From: Bryobacterales bacterium
GTDB lineage: Bacteria > Acidobacteriota > Terriglobia > Bryobacterales > Bryobacteraceae
DNA: 64,000 bases
Direction: 5' to 3'
Assembly: GCA_020846745.1 (NCBI GenBank)
Contig: JADLDI010000050.1
Span: 1 to 64,000, forward strand
In this document: piece by piece, positions 41,686-50,874 of the stretch
How positions within the stretch are numbered: the stretch's first letter is position 1
Layout of the letters: every line of letters begins with the position of its first letter
Notes under the pieces: model-generated
Databases searched by the model: none
What the model was told of the DNA's origin: nothing
What the model saw: only the letters and a program-made list of their open reading frames with translations
Position numbers and translations under genes: made by a program

Positions 41686-44187
41686 ACTGGGTTGGTGCTC
41701 GCTCTCCTGGTACAGGCGCAGCCTGATGCGGCCCAGTTCTTTGAAGAGAAGGTCCGGCCGCTGCTGGCGGCGCGGTGTTGGGGATGCCATGGCGATGCCA
41801 AGGTAAGCGGTCTGCGTCTGGATTCGCGGGAGGGGATGCTGGCGGGGGGCCGGTCAGGCGCGGCGCTGACGCCGGGGAACCCGGGGCAGACCTTGTTCCT
41901 GCAGGCGGTTCGGCGCACGCACGAAAAGCTGAAAATGCCTCCGGACGGGAAGTTGGCCGAAGGCGATATCGCGACACTGGAGAGTTGGGTGCGCGATGGC
42001 GCGTTTTGGCCGGCGACGGCGAAGCTGAAGGTTCGTGGCGACCGGCGAATCACCGCCGAGGATCGAAACTGGTGGGCGTTCCGTCCACTGCCGCCCGCTA
42101 CGGGGTCGATCGATTGGCACGTTGACGGTAAACACCGGGAGTTGGAGTTGAAGGCCGCTCCGCCCGCGGACCGGCGTACGCTGATTCGCCGGCTTTCGTT
42201 CGATCTCACCGGATTGCCGCCGAGGGACGCCGACATGGAAGGCGACCTTGCGGCGATTGTCGACCGGATGCTGGCCTCTCCGCGTTTTGGGGAGCGCTGG
42301 GCGCGGTACTGGCTGGATGTGGCGCGTTATGGAGAAGACGACGTGCTGGGGCTGAGCCAGGAAAAGTACCCCAACGCGTGGCGCTATCGCGATTGGGTGG
42401 TGGAAGCTTTCAACCGCGACCTTCCTTACGACGTCTTCGTGAAGGCACAGATCGCGGGCGACCTGATGGAAGGCGACTACGGGCTTGACCTCCGTCCAGC
42501 GCTCGGATTCTTTGGGCTGGGCCCCTGGCAATACACCGTATCGCCGCCGCCGCAGGCGCGCTCGGACGAGCGGCATGACCGGATTGACGTAGTTACTCGC
42601 GGTTTTCTCGGGCTAACTGTCGGCTGCGCCCGGTGTCACGATCATAAGTTTGACCCGATCAGCACCAAGGATTATTACGCGCTGGCGGGCATCTTCGGCA
42701 GCACCGAATACCGCGAGTATCCGCTTGCGCCGAAGCAGGTTGTCGAAGCTTACGAAGCGCACCAGCAGAAGATCCGCGATAAGGAGAAGCAGATCAAAGA
42801 GTGGCTGGCCAACGCCCAGGAAGCGGAACAGGACCGGTTGTCGACGCAGATCGCGGCGGAGATCCGGTCTGAACGGTGGCAGAAGTATCTCGGCCGTAAA
42901 GACCGCGACCAGCCGCTGATAGACGGACTAACTCCCGATCAGATCCAAGCGATTGTGTTATCGGTGCGCGCGGAGAAGAAACAGATCGACGGAGAGAAGC
43001 GCCGGGCGGTGGACGCATCGCGCCCGATGAAGATGGCGAAGACACGCCTGCCCAACGGCTTTGAACTGTACGACGACTTCTGCCCAGGGTGCGACGTTGC
43101 GGTGCGATCGCTCGAACGCGACCGCTATGTCCTGTGGCAGGAGATCTTCCGCGAACCGTCCAAAGACACTCCGGGGGGCGTGCTTTGGGTGGCGGAGAAA
43201 GATTTGCCGAACCAGCAGCAACTGAAGCAACTGCGGGCGGAACTTGAACAGATGAAGAAAGCGCTTCCGCCGGCGTATCCGTTTCTGCACGGCGTAGCGG
43301 ATAAAGAGCGTCCAGCGAACCTGAAGATCGCCTTGCGCGGCGACCCCTATCGGCTGGGCGAAGAGGCTCCACGGCGCTTTGTGGAGATCCTGTGGGAGGG
43401 CGGCGGCGAACCGGAAGTATGGTCAACCGGCAGCGGGCGCCTGCAACTGGGAGAGGCGATTGTGAAGCAACCGCTGGCGGCCCGCGTGGCGGCAAACCGG
43501 GTTTGGATGCATTTGTTCGGCCGCGGCATTACTAACTCACCGTCTAACTTCGGCCGGTTCGGGGACCGTCCGGCGAACCCAGCCCTTCTGGAATACCTGG
43601 CCGCGCGGTTAGTGGAAAACCGGTGGTCAGTCAAGTCTCTGATCCGGGAGATCGTGCTGTCGGCGACATATCGGCGATCGAGCGCGATTGTCGAAGTAAG
43701 TCAGGCGAACGATCCGGATAACAAACAGTTTTGGCGGGCGAATCGACGCCGGCTGGACGCGGAGGCGTTGCGCGATTCGCTGCTGGACGCGAGCGGGCAG
43801 CTTGATGGTACGGTTGGCGGTCCGCCGGAAGAAATCGGACCGGAAATGCGCCGGCGCACGATCTATGGCCGCGTGAGCCGGTTCAAGCTGAATGAGACGC
43901 TCGCGTTGTTCGACTTTCCATCGCCATCGATTACCGCTGAGAAGCGCGTAGTTACCCACGTGCCGCTGCAGCGGCTGTATTTCCTTAATAACGACTTTGT
44001 TACGCGCCAGGCCAAGGGGCTGGCCGCGCGGACGCAAAACGACGTAGGGCGTGCCTACCGGATACTCTACAACCGCGGCCCGTCGGACGCTGAGTTACAA
44101 CTGGCGCAGGACTTTTTGAAAGACTCCAACTGGCCAGACTACGCCCGCGTGCTGCTAACTTCGAACGAGTTTCTTTTTGTCGACTAA
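41683..44187 (+). CDS. Secreted PSCyt1-DUF1549-DUF1553 cytochrome-like protein
   Basis: From the ATG at 41683 the product has 834 residues, beginning with a short signal peptide. A c-type heme site CWGCH lies at residues 32-36 (PSCyt1). Residues about 130-330 are DUF1549 with RYWLDVARYGE and a second heme site CARCHDHKFDPI. A charged helical middle (about 365-460) is followed by DUF1553 (ANRVWMHLFGRGI, SPSNFGRFG, and FDFPSP near the end). It is the usual partner of a DUF1501 protein, which follows after 1 bp. Role unknown, thought to act on extracellular polymers. Confidence 0.88.
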   Translation: MTGLVLALLVQAQPDAAQFFEEKVRPLLAARCWGCHGDAKVSGLRLDSREGMLAGGRSGAALTPGNPGQTLFLQAVRRTHEKLKMPPDGKLAEGDIATLESWVRDGAFWPATAKLKVRGDRRITAEDRNWWAFRPLPPATGSIDWHVDGKHRELELKAAPPADRRTLIRRLSFDLTGLPPRDADMEGDLAAIVDRMLASPRFGERWARYWLDVARYGEDDVLGLSQEKYPNAWRYRDWVVEAFNRDLPYDVFVKAQIAGDLMEGDYGLDLRPALGFFGLGPWQYTVSPPPQARSDERHDRIDVVTRGFLGLTVGCARCHDHKFDPISTKDYYALAGIFGSTEYREYPLAPKQVVEAYEAHQQKIRDKEKQIKEWLANAQEAEQDRLSTQIAAEIRSERWQKYLGRKDRDQPLIDGLTPDQIQAIVLSVRAEKKQIDGEKRRAVDASRPMKMAKTRLPNGFELYDDFCPGCDVAVRSLERDRYVLWQEIFREPSKDTPGGVLWVAEKDLPNQQQLKQLRAELEQMKKALPPAYPFLHGVADKERPANLKIALRGDPYRLGEEAPRRFVEILWEGGGEPEVWSTGSGRLQLGEAIVKQPLAARVAANRVWMHLFGRGITNSPSNFGRFGDRPANPALLEYLAARLVENRWSVKSLIREIVLSATYRRSSAIVEVSQANDPDNKQFWRANRRRLDAEALRDSLLDASGQLDGTVGGPPEEIGPEMRRRTIYGRVSRFKLNETLALFDFPSPSITAEKRVVTHVPLQRLYFLNNDFVTRQAKGLAARTQNDVGRAYRILYNRGPSDAELQLAQDFLKDSNWPDYARVLLTSNEFLFVD

Positions 44188-44188
44188 C

Positions 44189-45529
44189 ATGACCAGGCGC
44201 GAATTACTACTCACGATGGGCGGCGGTTTTGGGATGACGGCTTTTGCCGCTACCGGCCGGCGCACACATCACGCGCCACGCGCCAAGCACGTGATCTTCC
44301 TGTTTCTGAACGGTGGCATGTCGCAGGTGGACACGTTCGATCCAAAGCCCGCGCTGACGAAGTATCACGGCACGCCGATGCCGGGCGGCAACCCACGCAC
44401 CGAGCGCACGACGGGCACGCTGCTCAAATCGCCGTTCAAGTTTCATCGCGCGGGGCAAAGCGGTATTGAGGTGAGCGAGATCTTCCCGGAACTCGCCAAA
44501 ACGATTGACGATATCTGCGTTATCCGCTCCACTCACACGGCGAATCCGATCCACGAATCGTGCCTGTTCATGATGAACACCGGCGATATACAGGCGGGCC
44601 GGCCGTCGATGGGTTCGTGGCTGACTTACGGCTTAGGCAGTGAAAATCAGAACCTGCCGGGGTACGTTGTCCTGTGCCCGGGGGTTCCGGTGGTTGGGCC
44701 GCCGCTGTGGAACTCGGCGTTTCTTCCGGCTGCCTACCAGGGCACCTATATCAGGAACGACGAGGAGGATGCGGCGAAACTGATTCCGAACATCCACGGC
44801 GAACTGGCGGGCACCACGCGCCAGCGCCGCCAGGTGGATCTGCTGGCCCGCTTGAATCGGCTGCATGCCGCGGAGCGCGCCGGCGATGCCGAACTGGAGT
44901 CCACTATCGAGAGCATGGAAGTGGCCTACCGGATGCAGAGCGAGGCGCCGAAGGTGTTCGACCTTTCGGCGGAACCGGCCTCGGTCCGCGCGGAATACGG
45001 GGAAGGCGCATTCGCGCGCGGCTGTCTGCTCGCGCGCCGGTTGGTGGAAAACGGAGTCCGCATGGTACAGGTTTATTATGGCAACGGCCAGCCGTGGGAT
45101 AACCACGACGACATACTGATCCATAAGAAACTGGCCGGTAAGTCGGATAAACCGATGGCCGCCCTGTTGCGGGACCTCAAACGCCGGGGACTGCTGAACG
45201 AAACGCTCGTTATGATCGGGAGCGAGTTCGGGCGCACGCCGTCGGTGGAAAACAGCGCAGCGGTGAAGGTGCAGAACGGCCGCGACCACAATCCTTACGG
45301 GTTCACGACGCTGTTGGCGGGAGGCGGCATTCGCGGCGGCACGGTGTATGGGGCCACCGACGAGTTCGGGTTTAAAGCGGTGGACAAGCCCGCGCACGTC
45401 CACGACATACATGCCACGGCGCTGCACTTACTAGGGCTCGATCATACACGGCTGACTTATCGTTATTCCGGCCGCGACTTTCGACTAACTGACGTAGCCG
45501 GGAACGTCATAAAGGAGATTATTACTTGA
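44189..45529 (+). CDS. Tat-exported DUF1501 protein
   Basis: The 446-residue protein has a Tat-like start (MTRRELLLTMGGGFGMTAFA). The body has the sulfatase-like DUF1501 fold: HVIFLFLNGGMSQVDTFDPKPAL, LVMIGSEFGRTPSV, GRDHNPYGFTTLLAGGG and DIHATALHLLGLDH. It starts 1 bp after the DUF1549/DUF1553 gene. The pair is widespread in planctomycetes, verrucomicrobia and acidobacteria. Confidence 0.9.
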   Translation: MTRRELLLTMGGGFGMTAFAATGRRTHHAPRAKHVIFLFLNGGMSQVDTFDPKPALTKYHGTPMPGGNPRTERTTGTLLKSPFKFHRAGQSGIEVSEIFPELAKTIDDICVIRSTHTANPIHESCLFMMNTGDIQAGRPSMGSWLTYGLGSENQNLPGYVVLCPGVPVVGPPLWNSAFLPAAYQGTYIRNDEEDAAKLIPNIHGELAGTTRQRRQVDLLARLNRLHAAERAGDAELESTIESMEVAYRMQSEAPKVFDLSAEPASVRAEYGEGAFARGCLLARRLVENGVRMVQVYYGNGQPWDNHDDILIHKKLAGKSDKPMAALLRDLKRRGLLNETLVMIGSEFGRTPSVENSAAVKVQNGRDHNPYGFTTLLAGGGIRGGTVYGATDEFGFKAVDKPAHVHDIHATALHLLGLDHTRLTYRYSGRDFRLTDVAGNVIKEIIT

Positions 45530-46200
45530 GCAAGAAGCTCTGGAAAGACGATGCGTCGTTATTCGCGCTCGCCAAACAGGAGTTGTTTACCGCCGTTGTC
45601 GGCGATGTGATGGATAAAGCGGGGTTGCGGCGGCAGTTTCTGCCGGCCGCCATCCAGCCGCTGGAACGGTCGATGGTGGCCATTGGCCGCGCGATGACGG
45701 TGCTTGAAGCCGACTGCTTCGAAGAGGGACAGAAGCCGTTCGGGGTGATGCTCGAAGCGCTGGACGACCTGAAGATGGACGAGGTATACGTGTGCGCCGG
45801 CGCATCGCCGCGGTATGCGCTTTGGGGTGAACTGATGAGCATCCGCGCCATGAAGTTAGGCGCCACGGGCGCTGTAATGGATGGTTACTCCCGGGATACA
45901 CGCGGCATTCTTTCGCTCGGCTTTCCGACTTTCTCGCGCGGTTGTTACGCGCAGGACCAAGGGCCGAGGGGCAAAGTAATCGATTTTCGCGTGCCGATCG
46001 AAATGGAAGGCGGGGTCCGAATCGAACCGGGCGATATCGTTTTCGGAGACCTGGACGGGGTGTGTGTAATTCCTAAGAAGGCGGAACGCGACATCTTCAC
46101 CAAGGCGATAGAGAAAGCGCGTGGGGAGAAATTAGTACGCAAAGCGCTCGAAGAAGGCATGGGCGCGGCGGCGGCGTTCAAACATTTCGGCATCATGTAA
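45526..46200 (+). CDS. RraA-family protein (HMG aldolase / RNase E inhibitor fold)
   Basis: The 224-residue protein starts at TTG that overlaps the previous stop (TTGA); an AAGGAG site lies about 7 nt upstream. It has the RraA fold: TAVVGDVMDKAGLRRQFLPAAI, the catalytic region GAVMDGYSRDTRGI and the late GDIVFGDLDGVCVIP. Most such proteins are divalent-metal aldolases or decarboxylases for oxo acids rather than RNase E regulators. Coupling to the DUF1501 gene suggests a joint catabolic unit. Confidence 0.87.
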   Translation: MSKKLWKDDASLFALAKQELFTAVVGDVMDKAGLRRQFLPAAIQPLERSMVAIGRAMTVLEADCFEEGQKPFGVMLEALDDLKMDEVYVCAGASPRYALWGELMSIRAMKLGATGAVMDGYSRDTRGILSLGFPTFSRGCYAQDQGPRGKVIDFRVPIEMEGGVRIEPGDIVFGDLDGVCVIPKKAERDIFTKAIEKARGEKLVRKALEEGMGAAAAFKHFGIM

Positions 46201-47884
46201 CTGGTGGAGTATCTAACCGGCCGGGGATCGGCTTTGGAGGCGGCCGGAACAGCGCCGCGGCCGGAACGACTACGAGCGCCAGTGTGGCAGCCCAGTAAGA
46301 GGCCCACATCGCTGCGATAACAAGAGGGGTAACACTTCCGCTTTCGTTGATCGCGAGCGCCTCAAACATCGCCTGGATGCCGGGGTTCGGCCGTAGTCCG
46401 TCCCAATGGTGTCTGCCGCCGCCTGAATGATAGGGCATCAGGATCAGTTGTGTGGTGTAGAGGTCGAGCGCGCAGGCTAGAACGCACAAGCCGCATAGGG
46501 CGATGCGGCCAACGCGAACGCCGAAAGCCCGCAGTCCAATCCCCATCAACACTGCTTCCGCGGTGACGGCCGCATGAAGATACCACCCCGCGCCCGTGGA
46601 GATTCCTTTTGCGAGATGGACCACGAGCGAGTGATAAGCGACAGCCGCGCACAGCGCCGCGTAGAACAGGACGGCTATAACAAGAGAGCCGTCGTGGTTA
46701 TCCACAGCCGGCTGCGGACGGTTACGGCGGACCAGCAGGATGAATAGCCCGATTAACGCGGTGAGCGCGATAACTTCAAAGACACGATACATCCAACTGC
46801 GGAGAGTAAGGAAGCTCCACCCGCCTACCCAAATGTGGGTGAACGCCGCGGAGTCGATTACCCGCCCCCAGTCGACCTGCAGTATCTGGCCGACATTCTC
46901 GGCCAGGGTTCCTTTGGCCCCTGCCGCAACATGGAGTTGCTCACCGGCCAGAGTTCCGGTGGTGTGCCAGACATGCCAGTACCACCATCCGGCCACCAGT
47001 CCCGTTACGCCAATTGAGACTAAGGCGCGAGCCAGTATTTTCCATTTTTCGGAATGCGATCGGACCTGCCTTGCGGCGACGAAAGCTGTTACAGGCGCCA
47101 GCGGCAGAAAGGCGAGCGCGGATGCTTTGGTCAGCAGTGCTATGCCGAGTAGCAATCCATGCGCAATCCAGAGCCGCATCGGCCCGCCCTGTTTTACTAT
47201 CTTCACGAGTAGCAGTAAGACAGCACCGTTCAGAAGGGCCGCTAACCCGTCGTTACCGACTCTGCACACAGTTATAAAAAAGCCGGGTAAGGAGGCGACA
47301 AGAACCACGGCGAACACGGGTGCTCCGCCGCCGCCCATCAGAAGGCGAGCTACCTGGTAGGTAACAAATACAATTGCCGAGGCAATCAGAACGGTGATCA
47401 GCCGTAGGGCTAACACCTGGGCGGGCAGCGAATACGACCGGAAAGCCAGGTAAGGAATCGACAACACGGCATAGTAGAACGGTGGTTGTTGGGCTTCGTA
47501 CTGCACCACCAATGTCTCGATCGCCTGGTGATCGGAAAGGCGGGCGGGCGGCGCCGTGACGGTTCGCAATTGCGTTTGGCGCCGCTCGCGATCGGATAGT
47601 GGGAGCCGCCAGAATTCTTCGTGGGTGATCGCGCCGGCCACCGACTCCGCCGCAGATTTGGATAAGGGCGCCAGTTGCAGCGACAAGAGGACTTCTTTCG
47701 AAACCGGGTCGGTTCTTTGGGGGATCGATCCGGTTTCGGCCATGTGTTGGATGTAGGCGAAGTGGGCCCACTCGTCAAAACCTTCCCACATCGGTTGTTG
47801 GACGCAGTAATAGGCGGCACGGAGCAGGAATGCCGTCCAAATAAGGACCACGACGCGGCGCCCCGACAGTGGGTCCGAAAACAT
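46193..47884 (-). CDS. Multispanning GT39/ArnT-like membrane glycosyltransferase
   Basis: The 563-residue inner membrane protein has about 11 helices. The first periplasmic loop holds the motif WEGFDEWAHFAYIQHM with the acidic pair expected in PMT/ArnT-type enzymes. It would transfer a sugar from a polyprenyl-phosphate donor to a lipid or protein on the periplasmic side. The 3' end overlaps the convergent rraA by 8 bp. Confidence 0.75.
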   Translation of the reverse strand: MFSDPLSGRRVVVLIWTAFLLRAAYYCVQQPMWEGFDEWAHFAYIQHMAETGSIPQRTDPVSKEVLLSLQLAPLSKSAAESVAGAITHEEFWRLPLSDRERRQTQLRTVTAPPARLSDHQAIETLVVQYEAQQPPFYYAVLSIPYLAFRSYSLPAQVLALRLITVLIASAIVFVTYQVARLLMGGGGAPVFAVVLVASLPGFFITVCRVGNDGLAALLNGAVLLLLVKIVKQGGPMRLWIAHGLLLGIALLTKASALAFLPLAPVTAFVAARQVRSHSEKWKILARALVSIGVTGLVAGWWYWHVWHTTGTLAGEQLHVAAGAKGTLAENVGQILQVDWGRVIDSAAFTHIWVGGWSFLTLRSWMYRVFEVIALTALIGLFILLVRRNRPQPAVDNHDGSLVIAVLFYAALCAAVAYHSLVVHLAKGISTGAGWYLHAAVTAEAVLMGIGLRAFGVRVGRIALCGLCVLACALDLYTTQLILMPYHSGGGRHHWDGLRPNPGIQAMFEALAINESGSVTPLVIAAMWASYWAATLALVVVPAAALFRPPPKPIPGRLDTPPVT

Positions 47885-47945
47885 CAGTCTTGAGAATACG
47901 ACGCTCGTGAGCGTAGCACGGCCATAGGCCCAGTTTTATCGAGGA

Positions 47946-48269
47946 TCACCGCTTTGGAGGCGGCGCGAGGATCGCCATCGCCACCAACCGTCCCGGACCA
48001 GGGTTCCGAATGGCATGCACGACTCCGGACGAAGCAAAGGCTGCGTCGCCGGCTGCGAGCACCGCCTGTTCCTCACCGATTTGCACCTCTGCCGTGCCGT
48101 CCAGAATGACGTACAGCTTGTCTTGCCCGGCGTGCGTGTGGGCGCTGTGCTCCTGCCCGGGTTCGAACGAGTTCAAGCCTACGAAGAGCGATTCACCGGC
48201 CACCACGGTGGTTTTGCCCATCTTCTCGTGCTGAAACTCGGCGAGCTTCGCCACTCCACGTACGATCAT
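47946..48269 (-). CDS. Small cupin-domain protein
   Basis: From the ATG at 48269 the product has 107 residues and is a single cupin: FEPGQEHSAHTHAGQDKLYVILDGTAEVQIG with the metal-binding His pair, and ASSGVVHAIRNPGPG for motif 2. Metal-dependent enzyme or sensor; ligand unknown. The frame extends upstream through repeats, which are not part of the gene. Confidence 0.85.
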   Translation of the reverse strand: MIVRGVAKLAEFQHEKMGKTTVVAGESLFVGLNSFEPGQEHSAHTHAGQDKLYVILDGTAEVQIGEEQAVLAAGDAAFASSGVVHAIRNPGPGRLVAMAILAPPPKR

Positions 48270-48304
48270 GAAATCCAGTTTACTTGGCGTGGTTGAGGTG
48301 GGGA

Positions 48305-48525
48305 AAAATGGGCTCGCGCCGTAACGGGAGTGAGAAGGAATGCGAACAGAGCTTCCTCGGGTTGTGTGCAAGAATCCGGAACACCGCTCCCTTGCGGTCG
48401 CGGCTCGGTTAGATGCTGCTTGTTTGGAATAGTTTGCCGGAGCCAGAGTTTTTGCACACGCCCGCGGGGTCGCGGGTCGGTTACGACGGTGCTGGTTTGC
48501 AATGACTTAGCGAACCTGAAACAGG
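48305..48525. repeat. Dispersed repeats between cupin and propeller genes
   Basis: Three units related to the insert at 38936-39246 lie here: CCGTAACGGGAGTGAGAAGGAATGCG at about 48317-48342, and two copies of a 60-bp unit at 48385-48444 and 48459-48518. Each 60-bp unit has a GCGGTCGCGG or GGGGTCGCGGG head and a GTTTG...GCC or GTTTGCA...CGAACCTG tail. They occupy the divergent intergenic region. Confidence 0.75.
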
Positions 48526-48554
48526 CAGATGCTGCCGGGACTATCATTCTTATG

Positions 48555-50126
48555 ATGATCACCCGCCGCTTGTTTACCGCCGTTACTACGGCAGCCGCCA
48601 CAGCGAAAGCCGTTGCCCTGACGCCCCCGGGGGCGGCGGCTGCCGACATCGCCGACCGCCGCGAGCTATTTGTCGACCGCCACCTGATCGATCGGCTGAG
48701 CGGGAGCGCTACACAACAACTCCACCATCCGGAACCGCGCGAAACGGCTCTTGTCCACGACGCGCCGTGGGAAGGCGCCGGCAGCGGTTATCACAGCATC
48801 TTCCAGGACGGCGCTTTGTACCGTATGTACTACAAAGCCTGGCATATCGATGTTACAGGCGGAAAACTGCGTAGCGACTCGCATCCGGGCTATTGCTGCT
48901 ACGCCGAAAGCGACGACGGCATTCGCTGGCGTAAGCCGGAACTGAATCTCGTCGACTTTCGCGGGTCGAAGGCGAACAACATCGTGATCGCCGGCGGTCC
49001 CGTTGGATCGCTGAACCTTGACGCCGCGCATCCCGCCATCTGCAAAGACGAGAATCCCGAGGCCGCCGGCGACGCGCGCTACAAGGGTTTTATTCGATCG
49101 GCGGATAAGAAAGCGCACGGCCTGATTGCGATGAAATCGCCGGACGGTCTGCGATGGACGCCGATGAGCGCGGCGCCCGTGATCGTCGACGGCGCTTTCG
49201 ATTCGCAGAACTTAGCGTTTTGGGATCCGGTGGGGAAACAGTACCGCGCGTACTGGCGCATCTTCACGGAAGGAGTTACTACCGGCGATGCCTGGAAACC
49301 CAAGGGGATACGCGCGATCCGCACCGCCGTTTCCTCAGACTTTCTGAATTGGCGCGATTTGAGAGATCTGAGTTACGTCGAGTCGCCGCCGCAGCAACTC
49401 TACACGAATCAGGTGAAGCCGTATCACCGCGCGCCGCACCTGTTGATCGGCTTTCCCACACGCTACACCGAGCGTGAGTGGTCGCCTTCGCTGCGGGCGC
49501 TGCCGGAACGCGAACATCGCGAGCAACGCTCCGCCGCGGGCGTGCGGTACGGCACGGCGATAACCGAAGCGCTGCTGATGGCCAGCCGCGACGGCGTACT
49601 GTTCCATCGCTGGAACGAAGCCTTTCTGCGCCCCGGCGCGGAACGGGAGGGAACCTGGAATTATGGCCATCAGTATGTCGGCTGGCACTTAGTCGAAACT
49701 AAGTCGTCGCTGCCGGGCGCCGCTAACGAGCTTTCTCTGTACGCCGGCGAAAGTTACTGGACGGGTAACAGCAGTGAGGTCCGCCGGTACAGTCTGCGCC
49801 TGGATGGCTTCGTTTCGATCAACGCAGGATGGGGAGGCGGCGAAATCATCACAAAGCCGGTCAAGTTCGAGGGCGGCCGGCTTGACATTAACTTCTCCAC
49901 CTCCGCGGCCGGCGTGTTACGCGTCGAATTGCAGAACGCAGCGGGCGGGCCCATCCCGGGATTCACAGAGTCCGACTGCGACGAACTGTTTGGCGACGCG
50001 GTGGACCGGACGGTGACGTGGAAGAGTTCAGGCGACGTGAGCAAGCTGAGGGGCACTCCTGTGCGCCTGCGTTTCGTGCTGAAAGACGCGGATCTATACG
50101 CGTTCCGCTTTGCTGCTGGACGTTGA
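48555..50126 (+). CDS. Secreted five-bladed beta-propeller protein, glycosidase-like (paralogue B)
   Basis: The 523-residue product begins with a Tat-type signal (MITRRLFTAVTTAAATA). An ATG at 48552 is equally possible. It is colinear with the protein at 7901-9352: RRELFVDRHLIDRL, APWEGAGSGYHSIF, FDSQNLAFWDP, YVESPPQQLYTNQVKPYHRAPH and a C-terminal ISINAGWGGGEIITKPV sandwich. Identity is moderate, so the duplication is old or the genes came separately. TATCAT seven nt before the second ATG may serve as -10. Confidence 0.7.
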   Translation: MITRRLFTAVTTAAATAKAVALTPPGAAAADIADRRELFVDRHLIDRLSGSATQQLHHPEPRETALVHDAPWEGAGSGYHSIFQDGALYRMYYKAWHIDVTGGKLRSDSHPGYCCYAESDDGIRWRKPELNLVDFRGSKANNIVIAGGPVGSLNLDAAHPAICKDENPEAAGDARYKGFIRSADKKAHGLIAMKSPDGLRWTPMSAAPVIVDGAFDSQNLAFWDPVGKQYRAYWRIFTEGVTTGDAWKPKGIRAIRTAVSSDFLNWRDLRDLSYVESPPQQLYTNQVKPYHRAPHLLIGFPTRYTEREWSPSLRALPEREHREQRSAAGVRYGTAITEALLMASRDGVLFHRWNEAFLRPGAEREGTWNYGHQYVGWHLVETKSSLPGAANELSLYAGESYWTGNSSEVRRYSLRLDGFVSINAGWGGGEIITKPVKFEGGRLDINFSTSAAGVLRVELQNAAGGPIPGFTESDCDELFGDAVDRTVTWKSSGDVSKLRGTPVRLRFVLKDADLYAFRFAAGR

Positions 50127-50141
50127 TTGGGCTAATGCGCT

Positions 50142-50648
50142 TCAACGCTTAGAGCGATGGTCAAAGCTGATCGCGCGGGTCACCTTCCACACCCCATCTT
50201 TGTACCGCCACAGGTTCACAAAGGAGCGCTCACTGGGGGCGGCGTTCGTTTTCGGGTGACGGAAACGATGAATCCCGGTGCAGAGTGCTCCGTAACCTTC
50301 AATGCGATGCACCTGCAGCGTACCGGGCACCAACTCGCGGACGACATCGCCACCGCAGACGTACTTCCGGAGATTATCGATCAAGGTCTTCGGGCCCAAC
50401 ACGAGGCCGTCCTGATCGTGATAGAGCTCCAGGTCGTCGGCGAGGAACCGGCTAAACGCGGGGAGATCGCAACGGTTATAGGCGTCAAACAGTGCAGCGT
50501 CAAGCGACGCGATCTTCTTTTGGAGTTCGCCGGCCGGCAGCCGAATCTCCGCTCCCGTTGCGCTGTCACGGATGGGAATCAGGATGGTCAACGCCAGGGC
50601 CAGGGCGCAGAGCCGCAGCAGTTGTTGTTGGGACATATACTTCCGCAT
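50142..50648 (-). CDS. Secreted NTF2-like / DUF4440 protein
   Basis: From the ATG at 50648 the product has 168 residues with a signal peptide (about 1-30). The mature part matches the SnoaL/DUF4440 cone fold: KKIASLDAALFDAYNRCDLPAFSRFLADDLELYHDQDGLVLG, and the C-terminal SFVNLWRYKDGVWKVTRAISFDH. It binds a small hydrophobic ligand or acts as an enzyme; the substrate is unknown. It is convergent with paralogue B. Confidence 0.85.
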   Translation of the reverse strand: MRKYMSQQQLLRLCALALALTILIPIRDSATGAEIRLPAGELQKKIASLDAALFDAYNRCDLPAFSRFLADDLELYHDQDGLVLGPKTLIDNLRKYVCGGDVVRELVPGTLQVHRIEGYGALCTGIHRFRHPKTNAAPSERSFVNLWRYKDGVWKVTRAISFDHRSKR

Positions 50649-50874
50649 TGCGGTGCCGTCAGTACATACGCACGGTTGGCAGGAGTCGATTTGGCGCGGC
50701 GTCTTTGGGTTTGGGAATTGATTTGTGAGCGAGCGGCTCGCCCCGTGGTACAAAGGATGGGAGGTCAGGCGGCGCCGCCAACCGGGTGGAGTTTATGTTC
50801 GGCGGGTTCACCAGGACTGCCTGTCCGATGCGCCGGCCGGCCTGCTTCGTTGCTGCACCATCTTTTCTTAACCT

